Part shown: positions 11,340 through 24,599 of the stretch, piece by piece | How positions within the stretch are numbered: the stretch's first letter is position 1 | Layout of the letters: each line of letters begins with the position of its first letter | NCBI RefSeq assembly: GCF_001411555.2 | Contig: NC_049910.1 | Span: 33,643,250-33,707,249, forward strand | DNA from: Juglans regia | Taxonomy: Eukaryota > Streptophyta > Magnoliopsida > Fagales > Juglandaceae | Reading direction: 5' to 3' | DNA: 64,000 nucleotides | Made by a program: the position numbers and the translations under genes | Notes under the pieces: generated by a model | What the model was told of the DNA's origin: nothing | Databases searched by the model: none | The model's input: only the letters and a program-made list of their open reading frames with translations

Positions 11340-14300
11340 CCTTGAATACTGCAAAAAGTTGAGAGTGCATGCCATTTTGGTCACGATTGAAATTGGGTCC
11401 AAGCCGATCCATCAGCGCAACAAAACACCAAAATGCCTCTGACTCGTCATCCATTACAAACAATATTGGGGACAAGAGATCACTCATACCCTGCAAGATA
11501 GCACAAGAATCTATGATGTGCAACCATATGGATATCCCCAACAATACACAAACAAGGGGAATAGTTATATGCACTGGAATGTATGATGAAGCAATTCAGG
11601 ACCTAATTACTGTTGAGTGTTGACAGAACCACCATCCAATGACATGAGTTCAGCAATAAGATAACCAACCATTAAGCATTCATCAATTTACTCATGCCAC
11701 TAGGAACAGTCAATAAACCATAATCTTGGGAAAAATAAATGTAAAGTCTGGAAGGGGATTTATAACTTAAAGCTAAAAAAGATGAATGATAAATACTGGC
11801 AAAACATAATGTAATAAAAAAAAGCTTGAAGCGAAAGGAAAAAGGTCCAATAATGTATATCATGCTCACACATGCTAGCACCTCCCCTTATCTCCCATAT
11901 AACTAAAAAATGCATGTGAACTCCAACACATGAGCACCAAATGCACGTAGGAGCTCCCACTATTGGAACACAAGACTTTTTTTTTTTTTACATGGAATCT
12001 CAATAAGGCAGGGTATTTCAAACCCAACCATGGAGAATAAACTCTGAACACACAACTCCACTTGCCATAACCATGTGTAAGGTAATCTAGGAGAACACCT
12101 AGTTTGAAAATAAAAAATGACTAATGTCAAATTGAATAATCACAAGGCAACCCTCACACGGGCAATCTAAGCATCATCGTATTGAATAAATATTTTTCAA
12201 AAGCTCAAGTAAATAGGAATAGACTCAATGAATTCAAGTTCATATATATATAAAGCAAATTACTAAATGCAGCCATCATTAAAATAAAATTTCCAGCCTT
12301 TCTTTAATGCAAGCCATTGACAAGGATTAACTAAAAAAAAGCAAATATTTGGACATTGGACTATTCGGTTGAGTGTTTCTGTGTTGTGTGTTCTGAAAAG
12401 TGCCTTTCTGTGTTCTAAAAAGGCTTCGTGAATAAAGATGCTTTAACTCACTTAAATAAATGTCCTTTTAGCTCTTAAATTGATATGTGTACAATAATAT
12501 ATCACCTGTGAGGAGTGTTGCAAAGTAACCCCTAGGGGTTGCCTCAAGTGGTAAAGGTCAGGACTTGGGAGTATGCTCCCCCCAAGTCTAAGGTTCAAAT
12601 CCCCTTGGGTGCAAACAGTCTCTAGGGGCCATCAGACTGAGCGATTTTCCCCTTAATCACTCAAGATGCACTTGCGGGAAACTTCTTGCAGAGAGCCTGT
12701 GCACCCCCGAGATTACTTATGACGTTGATCTCAGACACTCGGTGCCAATAAAAGAAAACAAAGTGTTGCAAAGTACATTGGACTATTCAATGTTCAGATG
12801 CGTATGTCTAATCTTTGTATTTACACGGGGAAAACATCAGTCATTACAAGTTTAAAGTTCCATCCTATTGGCATCATGTTTTTCATTGCCCCCAGGTGGG
12901 TGCTACATGCATGGCTTTCTATCCAATCATGTAATGCTCCATCCTATACTAACATCAAAACCATAAACAAAAAGCATAACAATAGATCTCAGACTTTTCA
13001 AGACATTAGTTAATTTCCATTGAATTTGGAATGTTTCCATACATCTGAGCCAACCAAAAAAATAATTGAAGCATCACTGCAAAATTAATGTCAGACAACA
13101 AACTCAGAAATAACTTTTTTAATCAGCAAATAAGATTTTATTGACGAGAAATAGGCATATAGCCCAAGTACACAGGACAGTTCATACGAGAAATAATTAC
13201 CTGGCAGTAACCAAGATCGAAGTTGTAGAATGAGTATGTCAGCAAAATATCACGCAACAGATTCACATTTGCATTATCATCCCCATCATAGAAGAAGAGC
13301 GATCTGTCAGTCCTTATCTTAAAAACAGAAAGAAAAAATATTCAGGAACTCAAAACCATATCCTTAAATGTATCCATTGAATTCAATTTGTGCATTTAAA
13401 AACACTGGAGCAAGTTTATGCCTACCACATCTTTTTCAATAAGGCCTTTTCTCTCCCTAAATTTCGTAAATCTTTTTGCCTGTTCAGGGGAGATACTCTG
13501 CATAGGAAGATGCACTCATATATAAGACTTTCTTTATAAAACATGATCAGGAGAAATATGAAAAATTTTCAACAAAATCACAGGAGCTTGAATTAAGAAG
13601 TGGCAAGAGAATTCTTCATCCATACAGTACACAGTGGAAGCCACAAAGGGAAGAGAAAAATTGAACATCTCATATAAATACTTTTTGTCGTGCCAGAGAG
13701 ATTCGAGGATCTGTTACAAACCATATGCACACTGCTTGTAGCATGAATCGGCCACAGCAATCTGCTATGATATTCTGGAGTGGAAGTTCACAAAGTGCCT
13801 AACAGACCAGCCTAAAATCCAAGATAATATATCTAGAACTTAAAAAAAATAACAGAAAAATAAGAAATATAATCTTAAAGGAGATCTCTTGAAATGTATT
13901 TAGCGCTCATTTGGGCAACTCTCCAGCATCTTTCTAATCTGTCAAATGAACAGTCCTTTGTATACATCAGTCCATTGATGATAAGGAGTTGGGAAAGCTT
14001 GAGCCCAATTCTGAAAATGACGTAGAATATCCACACTTGAAGCTCACATAACGGGGACTTCACAAACATAATTACATGTGCTTGAGAGCATGCAAATCAA
14101 TGAAAATTAAACTCCAAGGCAAAAAGGATGGCAAGAAGTACAAGAGACTAGAATTCATTACAAACCTGCCACTGAATCTTTATGGTCTCATACTGTGTCT
14201 TTTTAAGGGACCTAAGATATTCCCTCTCAGCATATGTTGAATCATAGCGATGGTATCCAAGCAAGAATGCCCATACCTATATTCATTATTGAGATTTCAA

Positions 14301-17300
14301 CGAACATGATGCATCTTCTATTACAAAAAAAAAAAATCACATATCTTAGATACTATTATGTGCCTACCTCCTTCCGTAATCCATGCTCCACTCCCCCATA
14401 AAATATTCTCTTTCTTAAAGCTTTTGAATCCATGATTCTCCCTTCAGAATCCAAGAGCATGGACCACTGCAAAATGATTACACGTGTCTAGGACTTTTCT
14501 TTATAAGAAGAAAAGAAATCAGAGAGAAAACCACTCTTAAGTTCAGAAATGGATCAGATTTTAATAAAGTAGAGGAATTGTTTTTGAGATACAACTTCAA
14601 GTTTATGAAATGACAGAGACATCAGCTTGATGGAATTATCATTGCATTTATCAAAGAGGACCTATCTTCAACAAGGCTCAGCTCTTACCTCATCAGGCCC
14701 CAAAGGTGGCAGCCGTGGTTTTCCCCATACCAGTGTTAATTTATCAACCTGCCAGAAAAGATGTTGACTTGAGATTCCAAAATGGAAAGAAAATCTTAAG
14801 CCATCAAGGTAAAAATTGCATCTTTGAACTTTATCTTATCTAATAAATCATAAAGAGAAAAGTGTATCACAATTACGTAGTTAGCAATCGCACATTGTCT
14901 GTTAGTTATTACTAAATGTAGCAGAATGGTTACCCTTGACCAATTTAATCAAAGTCTTCTGTACGTACCATTTAAATTTCAATATGTACCTGGAAATATT
15001 GGACAGCAAGAACTGAAACTCCATTCAAAAAGTTCGGCTAAGTCTTGTATCAGATAAGTGTAATAATGAGCACATTGCACCTCATGTTTGTATCTACTTC
15101 TAGAATTTAATAAATGAGTCCATCTATGCTACTCCATCACAAACAAAATTGAGAAAGTCTTGAAGCATATCACATTTTCATACAAGAAAAAAAATACAAA
15201 ATCATTGCTTGGTGTGATGATCTAAGTAACGTCTGGGCCCCATACTCCAAAAAAGACTAGTAAATGCTACAATTGGAGCTTGTTGAAATCATTTTAAAGG
15301 AAAAGTACTTCTTTCTCCCAAGCAACGTGGAGTCTCATCCTCCAACTTCTTATACTTAATACAATGCAGGGTAGAGTTATGAAAGTTCAGTAAAACAGAA
15401 CTGGCAGGATAAGAAAATATAATTATATAATGCAACTAAATTGCAAGTGTCATACTAGATTATCAAGAAAGAGTTCCACTCCAAAAAAGAATACTAAGCA
15501 GGGCACTGAGAAACAACTCAATGCATACTTCAATGGTTATTACATACTGAGACTTGTTTATGATCTGGAGAATGAACTGAAATCTATCAACATTTAAAGG
15601 TGGAATATGCTAAGACAGAAATTTCAATTGCTCATACAAAAAAAAAACACACAATTTTCATGGCATCACTTTCACTGAAATTACTATTATTACATTTAAT
15701 TAGAAAATATGAAAGAACAAACAAGATACTACCAAAGGATCTGATGCCACAGGGATTTCTTCAGGAGCTTTTTCTTCAATATTGGATGTCTTTTGAGGGC
15801 AATCAAGGGAAGACTGTTTATGGCTTCTCCTCTCAATTGCACCATATCCATTACCATGACTTTCACGGAAGAGTTGTGAAGTTGTATCCCGGGCAAATTT
15901 GGTCACAAGAGAGAATTTTTCCAATACCTGAATTGAGAGATCTCGAGCAGGATCATGGACCTTTTGCCTTTGCATCACATTGTTTTGAGAAATATTGGAA
16001 CTCTCATTACGAACCTCACCATCAGCTCTCTCCTGATCATCTTTTAAAGGGGACTCGCCAACTGAAATGGACATAGATGGCTCGCTAGCAAGAGAAACAG
16101 CCCTAGGCAGCTCCAAAGAAGACAACGTTCTCTGGGTAAAACCAATGAAAAAAATATGATAAAATGCAGCAGCTTGCTGTTGGTCAGTCCATGATTAGAG
16201 AATCAACACAATAAGACAAAGCCAAACCAAAGTTTAAAAGATATACTCTAATTGAGGGAATAATTCCCAAAAGCTAACTTATAAACTTCCAAGTATTCTG
16301 TGGAAACTACCCGTTAGGTTACGGCCTAGTGGTTAAAGGGGGGACGGGGGGTGGGGGGCAGGCCATGAGTTGTACTGTTGTAGACTCTGACATTATAGGT
16401 TTGATCCTGCACTATGATTTCCAGCGGATTATCTGATACACGGTTTAGGTGTGTGGGGTCAAGTATCCGAAGTTTACTGCCCATAGGAGGATCTAAATGG
16501 CCCTGCCTTGATGAGCATCCAAAGATTCATGTTCTCTCATGTGCAGGCATCACTGGCAGAGAGTGAATCTAATGAGCAAAGATAGTTGTAACTGTACCAA
16601 CCAGCCAAACAAGTAAAGCAGTAAAATGTGCACCTGGAGAGGATTTTGAAAATCATTCACTAGAAATACATTTGAATCTTCTGCAGACCTGGGTATTGAT
16701 GAAATGAAAATTAGAACAATGGCAGAAGATACTAACACTGAAACACACCACAAGCACAAAGTGGTGATGATAATTGAAGAAATTATGATCATAGTGAGAT
16801 TTCATAACATCTTAATAAAAATCCCTCTTCAATGCGAAAATATTTTTCTGCACACTTTTATTCTTAAAGGCTCTGAAGAAAAAAACCTGGAGAACTCTTG
16901 ATATATTGCATCAGTAACCAGAATTTGGACCAGATTGGTTCCAAGATCTTATTCTTAAAAAAAAAAAAAAAAAAACCCAAAAATAATAGAAGCAATACAG
17001 GTAAACAATTACCAACCTCACAAGAAAAACATGTTGCTTTATGGTACCAAGAAACTCTTTGACTCCTCCATTGTAGAAGTAAAGTGGAGGAAAAGCAAGT
17101 CCTGCAGAAGACTTCCATTTACACATTATAGAAGTACAAGACAGTGAATCGATTTGGTCATGCAGCATAGAAGAAACGGATAAAACTGTTGCAAACTCGT
17201 TATATATGAAAGTAGAACTAATAAAAGAAATTAAAACACAAAAAATGCAAAAGGAAAATAGCCCAAAATAAGTACCTATATAGAGTACAGAGAGAAATGG

Positions 17301-18441
17301 AGAAATTGAATGCACCAGTGGCTACATTGAACACCCAATGTGCATAAGTTGTTTGAGATTTTCAGACATCAAAGATCTTAGAATTGTTTTCCAGGTTAAA
17401 CATATAGTTTTCATAAACATATTTTGCTACTTTCTCGAAAATATACATCAAGCCTCTTTTTGTGACGGAGATATGTTCATACAGTGCGCTGTATCTATGA
17501 TGAGGGACCGATCAAACGAGAGAAGAAGCAAACAATAAGTCGAATCCGAACTACCAATCCATATAAGCATTACCGAAAATACTTACATGGTTAACATAAA
17601 TGATACAACTTCAAAAACATTGTAGAGCATTGCAAATATTTAACTCCACTCAAATAATGCCAGGTTGTTTTACCTGATGACAAAACAACGATAATGTACT
17701 GCCACCCGAGTGCCGGGGTGTGCCTCCGAATCGACCGCACCTCCGTAAAAGGGACTGGCCTTATGGTATAAAGATTCCTATCTACGAAAAAGCCACACAG
17801 CAATAAATTCAGAAATATATTTCTCTCATACACATAGCTCTTGAAATAAAAAATACAAAGCCAACGACCTTTCTCAGACAGCTTCGCATTCGAGCTTTGC
17901 CCGTTGTATGGAATCCACGTCTATCAATTACATGCACGCACACGCAAAAAAACAAATGAATAAAACCGAGGCATGCAACAAAAACAAACAGAAAACTAGT
18001 AGTAATTACCATAAAGAGAGAAGAGCCTTGCTTAATCAGTTTCAATCGCCCACTGATCCTCTCTGAAGCGAACTGCGTCGGATGAATTGTCACATTATCC
18101 TTCAGATAAACGATTTCGGCACCGTCGGGCTCGCTCGACCAGCTCTGTTTGCGGCTATTGCTTCGTACCATGCTCGCCGACCCCTGAAACCGAATTTAAG
18201 AAACAAAAACCCAAATCAATTTCACCGATTATGCATCAATTGCCGCTGGATTAGTAGCCTAATGTTCGGGAATCGGGTTTCGCAAGAATTGAAATGCAAA
18301 TCACTTATTGAATGCAATTTCCATCAATCGAAGGATTTGATGCTGGGTTCAGATTGGATGGGATCGAGAAATGATTACTTGTAGCTGTGACGCTGCATAA
18401 TCCGCGTCGTCGGACAAATCTTGTAGCTCGGTTTCTTGCAT
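9541..18441 (-). CDS. RabGAP/TBC domain protein (TBC1D15-like, plant type)
   Basis: Fifteen exons, all GT...AG and in phase, give 657 aa: 18379-18441, 18010-18183, 17869-17920, 17674-17781, 17017-17101, 16634-16688, 15733-16131, 14689-14748, 14368-14466, 14166-14276, 13426-13497, 13201-13317, 11341-11490, 10119-10219, 9541-9868. An N-terminal DUF3548-like Rab-binding region lies at about 25-200. A low-complexity linker follows, encoded largely by exon 7. The TBC domain lies at about 345-570. The arginine finger fits IxxDxxR (I422, D425, R428) and the glutamine finger is YCQ (Q465), so it should stimulate GTP hydrolysis on a Rab. The protein matches the Arabidopsis At5g52580 type almost end to end as I recall it. 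The start lies in a MQETELQDLSDDAD context with no other plausible upstream methionine. The specific Rab substrate is unknown. Confidence 0.93.
12514..12775 (+). mobile_element. tRNA-derived SINE with 14-bp target duplication
   Basis: The body is 12528-12761, flanked on both sides by AGTGTTGCAAAGTA (12514-12527 and 12762-12775), a perfect 14-bp duplication. It contains an A-box-like GCCTCAAGTGGTAAAGG and a B box GGTTCAAATCC at pol III spacing, and ends in an A-rich AAAAGAAAACA tail. It sits in intron 12 of the TBC gene, opposite to gene orientation. The intact duplication suggests a fairly recent insertion. Confidence 0.85.
13111..13185 (-). mobile_element. antisense LINE 3'-tail remnant
   Basis: The segment reading (minus strand) CCTGTGTACTTGGGCTATAT...CAATAAAATCTTATT resembles the 3' ends of plant non-LTR elements. 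It lies in intron 12 of the TBC gene just downstream of the exon 12 donor. Only the tail is recognisable, so the call is tentative. Confidence 0.4.
16310..16500 (+). mobile_element. tRNA-derived SINE fragment
   Basis: It has an A-box-like GGCCTAGTGGTTAAAGG and a B-box-like GGTTTGATCC about 65 bases apart, followed by a GTGTGGGGTCAAGTATCC tail typical of plant SINE bodies. A G-rich insertion (GGGGGGACGGGGGGTGGGGGG) separates the boxes. No target duplication was found. It lies in intron 6 of the TBC gene. Confidence 0.6.
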
Positions 18442-18593
18442 CGCCAGGGATTTGTGAGAGAGAGGGAGGTTTTTCTTCGTCACGAAGGCAGGGCCTGTTT
18501 GCGAGGCAGCAGAGATAAAAAAAAGACAGAGAGGAGTGGAGGGACCGACCAAGCAAGTAAGATTGATCTGTTGTTTTTGGAGGAATCAGGAAA

Positions 18594-20311
18594 GAGCACT
18601 GCTACATCTTTACATACACGTAAGTACGAGCAATCTATCGGGTTCTCTGTAATTTTTCCTGAATTTTAGTTAGAAATAACATTTTTTATAATTTTATCTT
18701 TAAATTTTATTTATATTTAAAAAATTTCTATATCTCATTCTTTATTCTTTTTATATTTTATTAAAATAATATTTTTTTTATTATTTTTTTATTCATTTTT
18801 TTTCTCACTTGCATTTCCATTTCCATTCTTAAGTATTAACTTTTTTTTATCTTTTTCTCTTATTTTCAAATATCACATTCAACTAATTTTATAAATATTT
18901 ATATGATTTTTTTTCTCAGGTACAGTAATAGTTTTCAAACTATTATCAATATTAAAAATAATAATTTTTTTTAATATATATACTTTTCAATGCGATGGTA
19001 TTTTTAATATGATTTTGTCTGCATATATAACGGTAATATTTGATTTCTATTTGTCTAACTGTAACATTTTTTATCATTTTCTACAACGGTAATATTTTTC
19101 CCCTTCTCCAATGGTAACACAACACATCTTCTCCGTATGACGATAATAACATTTTTTATTATTTCTCCAACGGTAACAGTTTTTGTTATTTCTCCAATGT
19201 TAAAGTTTTTTATCTTTTCTCTAAATGTAACATTTTTTATCTTTTATCCAAAGATAACATTTTTTTTCATTTTTCAAACAGTAACATTTTTTGTCATTTC
19301 TCAAAAAGTAATATTTTTTATCTTTTCTCCAAGTAACAAGTATACTTTGTGAAAATGAAAGCATGAAAATTAATTCCCAACAAAGATAATGAATGCATCA
19401 AAGTGGTTATCAAATTAAAGACCAAACTGAGCAGTAGAATCACAAAGAGTGAGAGCAAACTCACAGCCCTCAAAATCAGAACAATCGGGATGCAAAATCA
19501 TAGATCCAAATGGTAAGTATACACTTTGTGAAAATGAAAGCATGAAAAATAATTCTCAAGAAAGATAATGAATAAATCAAAGTGGCTATCAAATTAAAGA
19601 CCAAATTGAGCAGTAGAATCACAAACACTTAGAGCAAACTCACAGCCTGCAAAATTGGCATCTTCGATACGGATGCAAAATCATAGACACAAATGGCAAA
19701 CTCTAAACAGATCATGAGAGACCAATAAGAAAAATCAGAGCCCCAACTTTGTAGAAGGAAGAAGTTCGAGTTGGTGCTACAAGTTCGAGTAGCAGAATAC
19801 CCAAATTTATAAATCACAAGCCAAGAGAAGGTGTAAAATCAAACCCAACAAAATCAAGTAAAGCACGGCTCAACATCAATAAATCACAGAGTAATCACAA
19901 CTTTAAATCACAAATAAAGCACGGCATCGATGGATGTCAACAATGAAGCATGCAAGGTGTTTGTTAGGAAGAAGATGAATCGGCACAAAGCATCCCGTTG
20001 CGTGAGAGAGAGAAGAGAGAGAGAGAAAGTGTGTGTGAGCACATGGGTCTTACCAGTGACGATGACGGAGGGGTTGTCGGATGGGAAGGCAAACAATGAT
20101 CGTAGCAAGGAGGTTCGAACCAGAGGGGCATTGGCACTGAATGAAACTGAAAGGGAGGATTGAAGATGTATAGTGGTTTCCCTGTAGCATCCCCGATAGC
20201 AAGCCCTAAAATGGGGAACTGGATGGAGCGTGTATTTGGAAAAAATCCCAAATACATACCCTATACTTTAGGGAAAAAATATATTTTAGAGAATTGGATG
20301 AGAATGCTCTA
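18594..20311. mobile_element. probable non-autonomous Harbinger-like element
   Basis: The right end read inverted (AGAGCATTCTCATCCAATTC) is typical of plant Harbinger/Tourist termini, and the left edge AGAGCACTGCTACATC is weakly similar. Positions 19020-19340 hold many degenerate 25-30-base units of the form CCAACGGTAACATTTTTTATC, a pattern I associate with flanks of Pong-type transposase genes. A 177-bp direct repeat follows. No transposase frame is visible. Family and left border are inference. Confidence 0.4.
19338..19697. repeat. two-copy direct repeat, period 177 bp
   Basis: Copy 1 starts at AAGTATACTTTGTGAAAATG (19338) and copy 2 at 19515. Both run through GAGCAGTAGAATCACAAA and end near ATCATAGA-CAAATGG. 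Copy 2 carries scattered substitutions and a small insertion. No reading frame spans both copies. Confidence 0.8.
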
Positions 20312-20967
20312 AGTTGATGAGATTATTTTATTGGTATAAGTTTCAAATAAACAAATTACATATAACTTCTTCGTAAAATAGTAGGTCTTATTAAGAAAAA
20401 TAGTTTTTTTACTTTTTTTTTAGGTGAGGTTTATTTTTTTATAATAATTTGTATATGATTTGTTTATTTGAGATTTGTACAAATCATTTTTCTTTTCGTT
20501 ATAGTTAGAATATTTCCCATTAGATAAAGATTGTTATTATAATTAAAAATTCTATTATTGAGCATGTGTATATTTATATAAAATAATTTGATTTAGAAGA
20601 TAAATTTTAAATTTTATCGATCAAATTATACTATTTAAAAGATGTAATAATATACTCTATCCACCGCTTGATCATAGAATATCTCAAATTTTACTGTTAT
20701 AATTATCAGCATCTCTGCATAACTTTATTACGCCCTTAACTGTAAACATAATTAAACATTTCATAATCCAATTTAGTGATAATGCTTATAATCATTTTGG
20801 GATGAAACATTTTTAAAATTGTTTTGAAGTGGCCTTAGAAGGAAAGATAATTTGAACTATAATGCAACAACCAAAGTAAGAACCATCTTGGAAATAAACA
20901 GATGATTATACTAAACTATTTGTCGTGGCCTACTTCATAAGTTTATAGACATATTGATTCCTAAATT

Positions 20968-21433
20968 AGGACTCATTTAGATAGTGAAATGAGATAAGAT
21001 GAATAATAAAATGAGATAAGATGATTTGTAAATAGTAATAAAATAGTTTGTGAATAGTGAGAATGTTTAAATTAAGATGTCTTATGAAGTTTTGAGAAAT
21101 GCAAGAGAAAAAATTGAATAAAAATATTATAAAATTAAATTCTTGTTAAAGTATAATTTTTTAATATAATTTTTATTTTGAAATTTGAAAACTACTCGCT
21201 AAGAGTATCTCAACTATTATCAAACACTCTCACTATTATTTTTTATTTATTATTACTTTTCACATACTTTTTTTTACTATTCATTACTTTTCACATACTT
21301 TTTATTACTATTCAATATTCTATTATTACTTTTTTATTATTTTTTCACAATTTTTATATTTGTAATGTTCGAATACTGAAAAGATATAAGATGAGATGTG
21401 ATGAAATGAAAAACTCTTCCTATCCAAACTAGG
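20968..21433. mobile_element. MITE, GTTTGGATA family, long form
   Basis: The left end GGACTCATTTAGATAGTGAA and the inverted right end CTGCCTAGTTTGGATAGG share a short terminal repeat. Inside are repeated AAATGAGATAAGATGA and, toward the right, ACTTTTCACATACTTTTT units. About 466 bp and non-coding; borders approximate. Confidence 0.5.
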
Positions 21434-22024
21434 CAGTCGAGTTTTTTTGTTCTATCTAATTTGAAATTTGGTATTGAACAATTTTTTTTAATAAAAAAAT
21501 AACTATTTTAATCCATTTGAAGAAAACACCAGATTAGATATGAGATCCAGAGAGGAATCCCACTATTTGTTGTACGTTTCAAGCTTATCGAGCTAGCTCG
21601 TCATTCCCCATTCTGCTTAGTATGGGCCACCTTGTAGGATCGAATCTCATGAGCATTTCTGTAAGTGTTACAGCCACATTTCCAATATGGGAGTAAACTG
21701 GTTTATGAATGGAGTTTATATCCAAAACAATGCTCAGCGTATCCCTTATGAATGGAGTTTATGTAATCGACTTCACTTTCTTTTTCCGCCTCCCTACCAT
21801 GCATCTCTTAAAATTGGGTAAAGCTACTCTGACCCCAGTTTTTTTTTTTTTTAATATTTTTAAAAAATAAAAAAATACACCAATACACTTAAAATAACTT
21901 ATTTAATCATTAAGTAAAAAAAAATTGACCAGCGGTCAAGTAGGCTGTCAAACATAGAGGGCATAGAAGCTTTTCCCCTTAAAATTATCCTCACCCTGCC
22001 ATTTTCTGTGGAGGATGCATGGTT

Positions 22025-22345
22025 TAGGTATGCTTACACAGATGAGATGAAAAATCTGATAATAGTAATTAGATAATTTATGAATAGTAATGAAATGATT
22101 TGTATTAAAATTTTTATGGGAATTTGGAAAAGAAGAGTGAAAAAGTTTTATAAAAAAATTATAAAGTTAAAAAATAGTTAAAATATAATTTTTGTTATGA
22201 GATTAAAAAAAGTTGAATTGTTTTGTGTTTTATTTAAAAGTTTAAAAATTTGTAATGATTAGATGAAAAAATTAAAAATTAAAAATTAAAAATTAAAAAA
22301 TATTTATATTTGAATAGTGTTTAGATATTAAGATGCGATGAGATA
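22025..22345. mobile_element. MITE-like segment, GATGAGAT type
   Basis: AT-rich and non-coding, with ACAGATGAGATGAAAAATCTG at the left and GTTTAGATATTAAGATGCGATGAGAT at the right, the inverted edge motifs of the same family as 20968-21433. A four-fold AAAAATTAAAAATT stretch lies at about 22265-22305. Borders are approximate. Confidence 0.4.
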
Positions 22346-22429
22346 ATTTTAAAGGATCGAAAACAAATCAAACCAATTTAACAACCTATATGACTATTGG
22401 GCAACGTTAAAAGAAAGTCAACTATTATG

Positions 22430-24570
22430 CAAAATTAAAGAATGACAGTGGCACATTTGAGTTTTATACTACATCTTGTATCCTGTATCACAACAAGAGA
22501 TAAAATTGTGCAAATTGTAACTGGTTTGACTACAAAACTAAAAGTCTCTTTGTATTCAAGACCTTTGATTAAAATCTTTTGCCATTAGTCTTGCTTTGAA
22601 CTTGTCAATTGAACCATCAACAAGTCTCTTGACTCGAAAGATCCACTTGCATCCAATAATGTTGCACCCTTTTAGAGGTAGGACCAGTTGCCATGTATCA
22701 TGGTGCATAAGAGCAGTTAGCTCGGAAGACATGGCATCACGCCATCGAGGATCAGAAAGGGCCTCACTTACACTAGTGTGTTCCAAGGAAGGGGGTATTG
22801 GATACTTTGCGACCATAAAAGATATTTTTTTTGTCTATAAATGTTATTCATTAAACGAGTGACCATAGTGTGTGCACAATGCATGTTGTTGAGGGATCAC
22901 AGGTTCATTAATTTCTGATGTGTTTGATAGTGGAATTTCATGCGAAATTGAGGAAGAGGGGACAAAGACACATACTTGAGGACGGATTGTCGGAGGAGAG
23001 GACTCCATCAGAGACAATGGAGGATGATCAGTACCCAAACCTGGAGAATCATCAGCTGGCAGTGGTGAAGAGGGGATTTCGACAGAGAGAGTAGCACAAC
23101 AAATTCATTTTCAACAGAGGAGAAAGGAGATTTTGAGATATCTGGAAGTGTAGGTTTCGGGTTAGCCCAAGGAAACTTTCGTTCATCAAACAGGACATGT
23201 CTCGATTGATAGAGACGATGTGTGTTGGCTCAATGCACAAAAGATAACGAGCCAACATGAGATACAGGCAAACCTGATCTAACACCAATTACCACCTCAT
23301 GAGTACCATCATATTCAGAATGAATTTAAAGATTGGAAAGATCAGTGGCCATGTTATGGGACGCAATTGAGTCAACAAGCCATTTTTTTAATCTTTGCCT
23401 TTTGAAGAAGTTGCATAGTTGACAGTGAGGTCATTTGAAGCAATTTTGGGGCAAGTTTTGGCCTTATGGCCCATTTGATCACATAGTTGACATTTGGGCT
23501 TGAACTTTCAAAAACCTGAGTCTGAAGGCCATCTTTTTTTTTATTGTCATGGCCCCTGTTGTGAGAAGATGAACGACGCTGGGTAGCAGTGCCATCGTTG
23601 CCGATAGATCCCCAATTCCAATGGTTGTAATTCGTGTTGGCAATCAAGTGCTGCGTAGATTGGGTTTCCAGCCGCCGAAGGTAATTTTCATGACCAATCA
23701 GAAGGTCATGAAGTTCTTCAAACTTCAGTGAAGTATCTCGAGCACGAATGGGTGCATCGATGTCCCTAAATTCAGGACCTAAACCATTTAAGATGTAAAT
23801 GGTTAGATCATCATCCGAAACAGGATGATCAATAATTGCAAAGCTCATATGCAATTATCTTGATTGCTTGGAGGAATTTGGTGACAAAATGGCTGCCACG
23901 TCTGCTCAATTTGAGATTTTCCTGCATAGAGACGAGTAAGAGTTGTCCAAGTCTCATGAGATGTTTTGCAAGAGGCAAGGAGATGAGTAATAGCTGTGGA
24001 AGTGGAAGCAAGAATGACATGAATGATTAATTTATCTTGGCGAATCTAGTGGGAATTCCCTGCTTTGGAGATAGTAGAACTGGCTTCATCAATGGCAGAA
24101 CATGGATGTTTGCCATTGACAAAATCAATGAGATCATAACCAATTAACAGTGCTTTAAATTGGGCTTTCCATTGAGGGAAGGTAGTGGGATTGATTTTTT
24201 CATTGATGGCGGTGGCAGCATTAATGGTGATAATTGGATTATTAGAGGATGAGGAAGAAGAGGACCCAAGAACATCAGCCATTTCTGAGAATGAAGGAAT
24301 TAAATCTTGTTGGAGATTGGTTCTACTGATACCATGTAAAGAAATAACACTGCTTTTGATTTTAAAAATTTTGAACTCAAATTCATTTGCTATACATGAT
24401 CAGTTTATATACAAGGAAACTAAGTATGCTAAGTAAGGTAAGTTATAATGTATGATACTATAAGATTTACAAGAAAAAATAAAAACTATTCCTAAAATCA
24501 AGCTTGCACAAAATTTGTCAAATACTCATTATTTCCATTGAGTTTGAGTTGGCAGAGAGATATTTGCAGT
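22430..24570 (-). mobile_element. truncated Ty1/copia retrotransposon
   Basis: Read on the minus strand, the order is: LTR (about 24335-24570), a primer binding site at 24319-24334 matching initiator tRNA-Met (TGGTATCAG), gag from 24282, and a zinc-knuckle-like region near 23450. An integrase C-terminal scrap (RHVLFDERKFPW) follows near 23190, then the N-terminal part of reverse transcriptase ending about 22440. Protease, most of integrase, the RT core, RNase H and the second LTR are missing. Several stops and frameshifts are present. The LTR outer border is a guess. Confidence 0.75.
23372..24282 (-). pseudogene. copia gag remnant
   Basis: It starts MADVLGSSS and passes through FPQWKAQFKALLIGYDL, typical of the UBN2/retrotran-gag domain. 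It continues in a second frame with a TIYILNGLGPEFRDI block. It ends near a CxxC...H knuckle that has lost residues. Frames change around 24048 and 23854, and stops occur, so it is not functional. Confidence 0.7.
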
Positions 24571-24599
24571 ATCTTCCTTAATATATTGGATCTACTCTA

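Noticed and set aside
12528..12610. Possible tRNA gene (A and B boxes)
   Set aside because: No cloverleaf pairing was apparent, and the segment is part of a SINE with target duplication and A-rich tail.
15600..16076. 158-codon plus-strand frame
   Set aside because: Shadow of exon 7 of the TBC gene, which is in frame with the rest of that protein on the minus strand.
19964..20257. 97-codon minus-strand frame in the Harbinger-like region
   Set aside because: Low-complexity P/S-rich translation with no transposase motif; more likely non-coding transposon flank.
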